Shown here: positions 60,718 to 64,000 of the stretch, in pieces
Numbering within the stretch: the first letter of the stretch is position 1
Layout of the letters: every line of letters begins with the position of its first letter
Source: CAYYMD01 sp964472875
GTDB taxonomy: Bacteria; Planctomycetota; Phycisphaerae; SM23-33
Length of the DNA stretch: 64,000 nucleotides
Assembly (NCBI GenBank): GCA_964472875.1
Contig: CAYYMD010000001.1
Coordinates: 1 to 64,000, forward strand
Direction: 5' to 3'
Notes under the pieces: model-generated
Seen by the model: the letters and a program-made list of their open reading frames with translations, nothing else
What the model was told of the DNA's origin: nothing
Database searches by the model: none
Translations under genes and position numbers: made by a program

Positions 60718-61140
60718 TTATTCCACCGTTATGCCCATACTACGTGCGGTACCTTCGATAATTTTGCAGGCCGCATCCGTATCCTGGGCATTTAGGTCTT
60801 TCATTTTACGCTCCGCTATCTGGCGAACCTGGTCGGCTGTAACCGTAGCCACCTTTTCCTTGTTCGGCACGCCGGAGCCCTTGGCTATCTGCGCCGCCTC
60901 TTTCAGCAGCGCTGCGGCAGGGGGACTTTTGACGTGAAAAGTGAAGGTCCTGTCGCCGTATACGGTAATTTCAACTGTTACCGGCATCCCGCCAAGGTCC
61001 TTGGTCTGCTCGTTAAACTGGGACACGAACTGACCTATATTCACGTTATGCTGTCCCAGCGCGGGACCTATGGGCGGGGCCGGAGTCGCCTGACCACCCG
61101 GCGCCTGAAACTTAATTGTGGCTGCTACCTGCTTTGCCAT
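60718..61140 (-). CDS. rplK: 50S ribosomal protein L11
   Basis: L11 forms the GTPase-associated centre with 23S rRNA. The 140-residue product contains PAPPIGPALGQHNVNIGQFV and, near the end, EGTARSMGITVE. It lies between nusG and rplA, its classical place. Confidence 0.97.
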   Translation of the reverse strand: MAKQVAATIKFQAPGGQATPAPPIGPALGQHNVNIGQFVSQFNEQTKDLGGMPVTVEITVYGDRTFTFHVKSPPAAALLKEAAQIAKGSGVPNKEKVATVTADQVRQIAERKMKDLNAQDTDAACKIIEGTARSMGITVE

Positions 61141-61213
61141 GTCATTTCTCGCTGATTATCTGAATTTAACGTCCCGCCATGCGGCGGTATACCCACTCGT
61201 CTCTGCGGATTGT

Positions 61214-61765
61214 TTAGGTCTTCTCGACCTGCCAGTACTCCAGTTCCACCGGAGTGGCCCGGCCGAATATCATCACTGTCACGCGTACAAGTCCCTTGTC
61301 TACAAGAACTTCGTCCACGGTCCCTTCGAAATTCTCGAAGGCGCCTTCTTTGATTTTCACCTGGTCGCCTTTGGCGAAATCCACGGCCACAGGAGCGCCT
61401 TCCTGGGCCTTCTCCACCTGCATGAGCATTTTCTGCACGTCTTCTTCCTTCATCGGGATCGGTTTCCCGGAAGTCCCGATAAAATCACCCACGCCGGTTG
61501 TTTCCCGGATAAGGAACCATGCCTTTTCGGGAATTCGCCCGTCTTCCTGCGGCTCCATTTCAATAAAGACATAACCGGGATATAGTTTTCGGTCCACGGT
61601 CTTGGCCGCGCCTCGGCCGCGTGGGGCCGGGCGACGCTCGGTGGGCACGAGAATCTGACCGATAGTATCCTCGAGCCCTTCTATCTTTACCTTGCGTTCC
61701 AGGGCATCGCGAACCTGGGATTCCTTGTTGGAAGCCACTCTCAATACGTACCATTGTTTAGCCAT
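61214..61765 (-). CDS. nusG: Transcription termination/antitermination protein NusG
   Basis: NusG binds RNA polymerase and couples it to Rho or ribosomes. The 183-residue protein starts MAKQWYVLRVASNKESQVRD (NGN domain) and ends with a KOW domain (FAKGDQVKIKEGAFENFEG). A Pro/Arg-rich insert (RRPAPRGRGAAKT) is visible in the NGN domain. secE is upstream, rplK downstream, the usual order. Confidence 0.97.
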   Translation of the reverse strand: MAKQWYVLRVASNKESQVRDALERKVKIEGLEDTIGQILVPTERRPAPRGRGAAKTVDRKLYPGYVFIEMEPQEDGRIPEKAWFLIRETTGVGDFIGTSGKPIPMKEEDVQKMLMQVEKAQEGAPVAVDFAKGDQVKIKEGAFENFEGTVDEVLVDKGLVRVTVMIFGRATPVELEYWQVEKT

Positions 61766-61835
61766 GTAATTCTGCCTGTTTGAAACAACCGGCCAACTCT
61801 TTAATTCGGGCGTGAAGCATAATTATTTTGTATTA

Positions 61836-62252
61836 TCATTTCGGCGGAGCCGGCATTACACCCGCCCACTGAAAGAAAATCTGAAAGATAAGATCCACCA
61901 CGAAAAGTATTATGGCAAACATAAAGGTGGTAATAATAACCACTTTGGTAGATCCTATAACTTCCTTTCTGCTCGACCAGGAGACCTTTTTCATTTCGCT
62001 TTCAGTAGCGATTAGAAAGTCCGCCGTATTCTGCCGGTTTACCATCCAGAACATAAAGAGACCTGCCGCTATTACCAGCAGGGTGGGTATGCCGTAGCTC
62101 AGGTAAATACCGATACTCTCAAGGCCCCGGAGCTTATCGCCCAGAAGGCCACTGAGGCGGACGGCCCCTATCGTAATTATAACCATCACACCGATGAACG
62201 TGATGATTCGCACGTATTTGCCCTGTCCTTGTTTGTATACGTTTAGTTTCAT
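61836..62252 (-). CDS. secE: Protein translocase subunit SecE
   Basis: SecE clamps SecY. The 138-residue form has three predicted helices (about 15-34, 50-71 and 102-128), like the E. coli type rather than the one-helix form. The conserved SecE segment is SEMKKVSWSSRKEVIGSTKV, preceding the last helix. It lies between the tRNA(Trp) gene and nusG. Confidence 0.96.
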   Translation of the reverse strand: MKLNVYKQGQGKYVRIITFIGVMVIITIGAVRLSGLLGDKLRGLESIGIYLSYGIPTLLVIAAGLFMFWMVNRQNTADFLIATESEMKKVSWSSRKEVIGSTKVVIITTFMFAIILFVVDLIFQIFFQWAGVMPAPPK

Positions 62253-62379
62253 TAATCTTTAATGTTTGTTGGGCGAAACTAATCCGGACCTTTTAAGATT
62301 CTCTCTACACTCGCTTGTTCGACTTCGCCCTTTTCGCCGGCGATTTCATGCATCCTTCCCGCCCGCCACCAGGGCTCAA

Positions 62380-62452
<73 letters not shown>

Positions 62453-62535
62453 TTGCCGGGTGTTATTCTGGGGTTTTGCGTTATTAGTATTGCGTTGGAA
62501 TACAGCAGACACAACCGAACAGCAAACGCCGGGGG

Positions 62536-62703
62536 TTATTTTCTTTTTATCTTGTGGCTGGTGTGCTTCCGCTCCCGCGGGCAATACTTGCTCAGTGTCA
62601 GCTTCGGCATCCCACCGAGCGTACGCACTTCGGTGCGATAGTTCAGGTCCTTGCACTCGCTGCACTGCAGCCACACATATTCTCTTGCTTTGGCTTTTGC
62701 CAT
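62536..62703 (-). CDS. rpmG: 50S ribosomal protein L33
   Basis: L33 is a small 50S protein near the E site. The 55-residue gene reads MAKAKAREYVWLQCSECKDL and continues with LSKYCPRERKHTSHKIKRK. Three of the four usual zinc cysteines are present (Cys14, Cys17, Cys41); the fourth is replaced by Glu44. Position between tuf and tRNA(Trp) is conserved. Confidence 0.93.
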   Translation of the reverse strand: MAKAKAREYVWLQCSECKDLNYRTEVRTLGGMPKLTLSKYCPRERKHTSHKIKRK

Positions 62704-62736
62704 ATTCGGAAAGCGTTTTTCTGTTTTCTAAGTGTT

Positions 62737-63945
62737 CTACTCGAGTATCTTGGTCACAACGCCTGCGCCGACGGTCCTGCCGCCTTCGCGAATGGCGAAT
62801 CGCAACCCTTCTTCCATGGCGATGGAAGTATTCAAAAGCTGCACTTCCATGGTGATGTTATCGCCGGGCATGCACATTTCCGCGCCGCCGAGAAGTTTAA
62901 TCGTACCGGTAACATCGGTTGTACGGAAATAGAACTGCGGCCGGTATCCGGTGAAGAACGGCGTATGGCGGCCACCTTCTTCCTTGGTCAGCACGTACAC
63001 CTCGCCCTCAAACTTATGGTGCGGGGTAATGCTGCCGGGCTTGGCCAGTACCTGGCCTCGTTCGAGATCTTCCTTCTCAACACCTCGCAGCAGACAACCG
63101 ACGTTATCGCCGGCCTGCCCCTGCTCAAGGGTCTTATTGAACATTTCAACACCGGTCACCACGGTCTTACGCGTATCGCCGAGACCGACGATCTCAATCT
63201 CGTCGCCGACGTTGACCATGCCGCGTTCGATGCGGCCAGTGCCGACGGTTCCGCGACCCTTAATTGAGAACACATCCTCCACCGGCATCAGGAACGGTTT
63301 GTCGACGTCCCTCTCCGGTTCGGGGACGTACTCATCCATCGCTTCGATGAGTTCCATTATGGGCTTGGCGGCTTCTTCGTCTTCCGGATTGTTAAGGGCA
63401 TTCCAGGCAGAGCCCTTGATTACCGGGACATTATCACCGTCGAACTCGTACTTGTTCAGCAGCTCGCGAACCTCAAGCTCCACCAGTTCCAGCAGTTCCT
63501 CGTCGTCGACGAGGTCGCACTTGTTGAGGAACACCACCAGCGCGGGCACATTTACCTGCCTCGCCAGCAGAACGTGTTCGCGCGTCTGGGGCATCGGGCC
63601 ATCGGCCGCCGATACCACCAGTATTGAACCGTCCATCTGGGCGGCGCCGGTGATCATGTTCTTGACGTAATCGGCGTGACCGGGACAGTCCACGTGCGCA
63701 TAGTGGCGCTTCTGCGACTCGTATTCAACGTGCGCGGTGGCGATGGTCAGAATCTTGGTCTGGTCACGTCTGCCCTGAGATTCCGACGCTTTCGCTATAT
63801 CGTCGTAACTTCTGAAACTGGACAATCCCTGTTTTTCCAGTACCTGCGTCATCGCCGCAGTCAGGGTGGTTTTACCGTGGTCCACGTGTCCGATGGTTCC
63901 GATATTTACGTGCGGTTTAGTCCGTTGAAAGACTTCCTTGGCCAT
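62737..63945 (-). CDS. tuf: Translation elongation factor Tu
   Basis: EF-Tu delivers aminoacyl-tRNA to the ribosome. The 402-residue protein has the P-loop GHVDHGKT, DCPGHADYVKNM and NKCDLVDDEELLELVE (NKxD), then domain II and III motifs (GDNVGCLLRG, GYRPQFYFRTTDVTG). The switch I region reads RDQTKILTIATAHVEYES, unlike the near-universal ARGITINTAHVEYE: the Thr of GITI is kept, but the Arg-Gly pair is not. AAGGAG precedes the ATG. It is the first gene of the ribosomal super-cluster in this window. Confidence 0.97.
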   Translation of the reverse strand: MAKEVFQRTKPHVNIGTIGHVDHGKTTLTAAMTQVLEKQGLSSFRSYDDIAKASESQGRRDQTKILTIATAHVEYESQKRHYAHVDCPGHADYVKNMITGAAQMDGSILVVSAADGPMPQTREHVLLARQVNVPALVVFLNKCDLVDDEELLELVELEVRELLNKYEFDGDNVPVIKGSAWNALNNPEDEEAAKPIMELIEAMDEYVPEPERDVDKPFLMPVEDVFSIKGRGTVGTGRIERGMVNVGDEIEIVGLGDTRKTVVTGVEMFNKTLEQGQAGDNVGCLLRGVEKEDLERGQVLAKPGSITPHHKFEGEVYVLTKEEGGRHTPFFTGYRPQFYFRTTDVTGTIKLLGGAEMCMPGDNITMEVQLLNTSIAMEEGLRFAIREGGRTVGAGVVTKILE

Positions 63946-64000
63946 CAGTTATACTCCTTGTACGTTTGTTTCGCGACTTTTCGCTTTATTCCTTTTAACT
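63946..64000 (-). other. tuf leader, cut by the window edge
   Basis: The last 55 bases hold the tuf ribosome-binding site (AAGGAG on the minus strand) and AT-rich sequence. The promoter of tuf is probably just beyond the edge. Confidence 0.5.

Noticed and set aside
61141..61213. Small GC hairpin CCGCC/GGCGG between nusG and rplK as terminator
   Set aside because: The stem is only 5 bp, has no U-tract, and termination inside this operon would be unlikely.

Overview
The window is a Gram-negative bacterial chromosome segment, most likely from the phylum Planctomycetota and probably a Phycisphaerae-like lineage. This is an inference from gene content. There is a KDO-activating enzyme (KdsB) and outer-membrane lipoproteins, a FGly-type sulfatase plus a decayed second one, an MCE/Mla lipid-transport operon, a NifU/NifS iron-sulfur pair, a DUF1844 protein, and an EF-Tu whose switch I loop is unusual in a way I associate with planctomycetes. 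Several ribosomal proteins carry long charged tails. I see no phage, insertion sequence, CRISPR array or plasmid signature.

Layout. (1) 0-6.7 kb: a TolC-type outer-membrane lipoprotein faces a minus-strand run of yajC, tgt, hisH, an OmpA-type lipoprotein, a small membrane protein and a prepilin peptidase. (2) 6.8-11.6 kb, plus strand: a NagB-LmbE fusion, a GT4 glycosyltransferase and an overlapping HIT/GalT-like DUF4922 protein; this is the most novel-looking metabolic module. (3) 11.7-16.6 kb, plus strand: nifU, nifS, a zinc-ribbon HD phosphohydrolase, a sulfatase remnant and an intact Tat-exported sulfatase. (4) 16.7-21.0 kb, minus strand: one overlapping gene run encoding a HEAT-repeat lipoprotein, an RsbW-like ATPase, a STAS protein and MlaE/MlaF/MlaD. 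(5) 21-31.2 kb: housekeeping and accessory genes (nfi, dapB, kdsB, DUF1844, ispG, a small gene with its own terminator, a methyltransferase, a LarA homologue, a GAF-PP2C phosphatase, folE, queG, a HIT protein).

(6) 31.2-64.0 kb, entirely minus strand: the transcription and translation super-cluster in classical order, tuf-rpmG-tRNA(Trp)-secE-nusG-rplKAJL-rpoBC-rpsLG-fusA-rpsJ-rplCDWB-rpsS-rplV-rpsC-rplP-rpmC-rpsQ-rplNXE-rpsN-rpsH-rplFR-rpsE-rplO-secY-adk-map-rpmJ-rpsMKD-rpoA-rplQ. rpmD (L30) and infA are missing from their usual places. Two genes too short to be found by a length-filtered search, rpmJ and rpmG, and the tRNA(Trp) were identified directly from the sequence.

How the genes fit together: tgt and queG are two steps of tRNA queuosine synthesis; yajC, secE and secY belong to protein export; kdsB, the Mla operon, TolC and the OmpA lipoprotein serve the outer envelope; nifU and nifS build Fe-S clusters of the kind needed by IspG and QueG in the same window. 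The GAF-PP2C phosphatase could be the third member of a partner switch with the RsbW/STAS pair in the Mla operon. All functional calls rest on reading motifs by eye; no database search was run.
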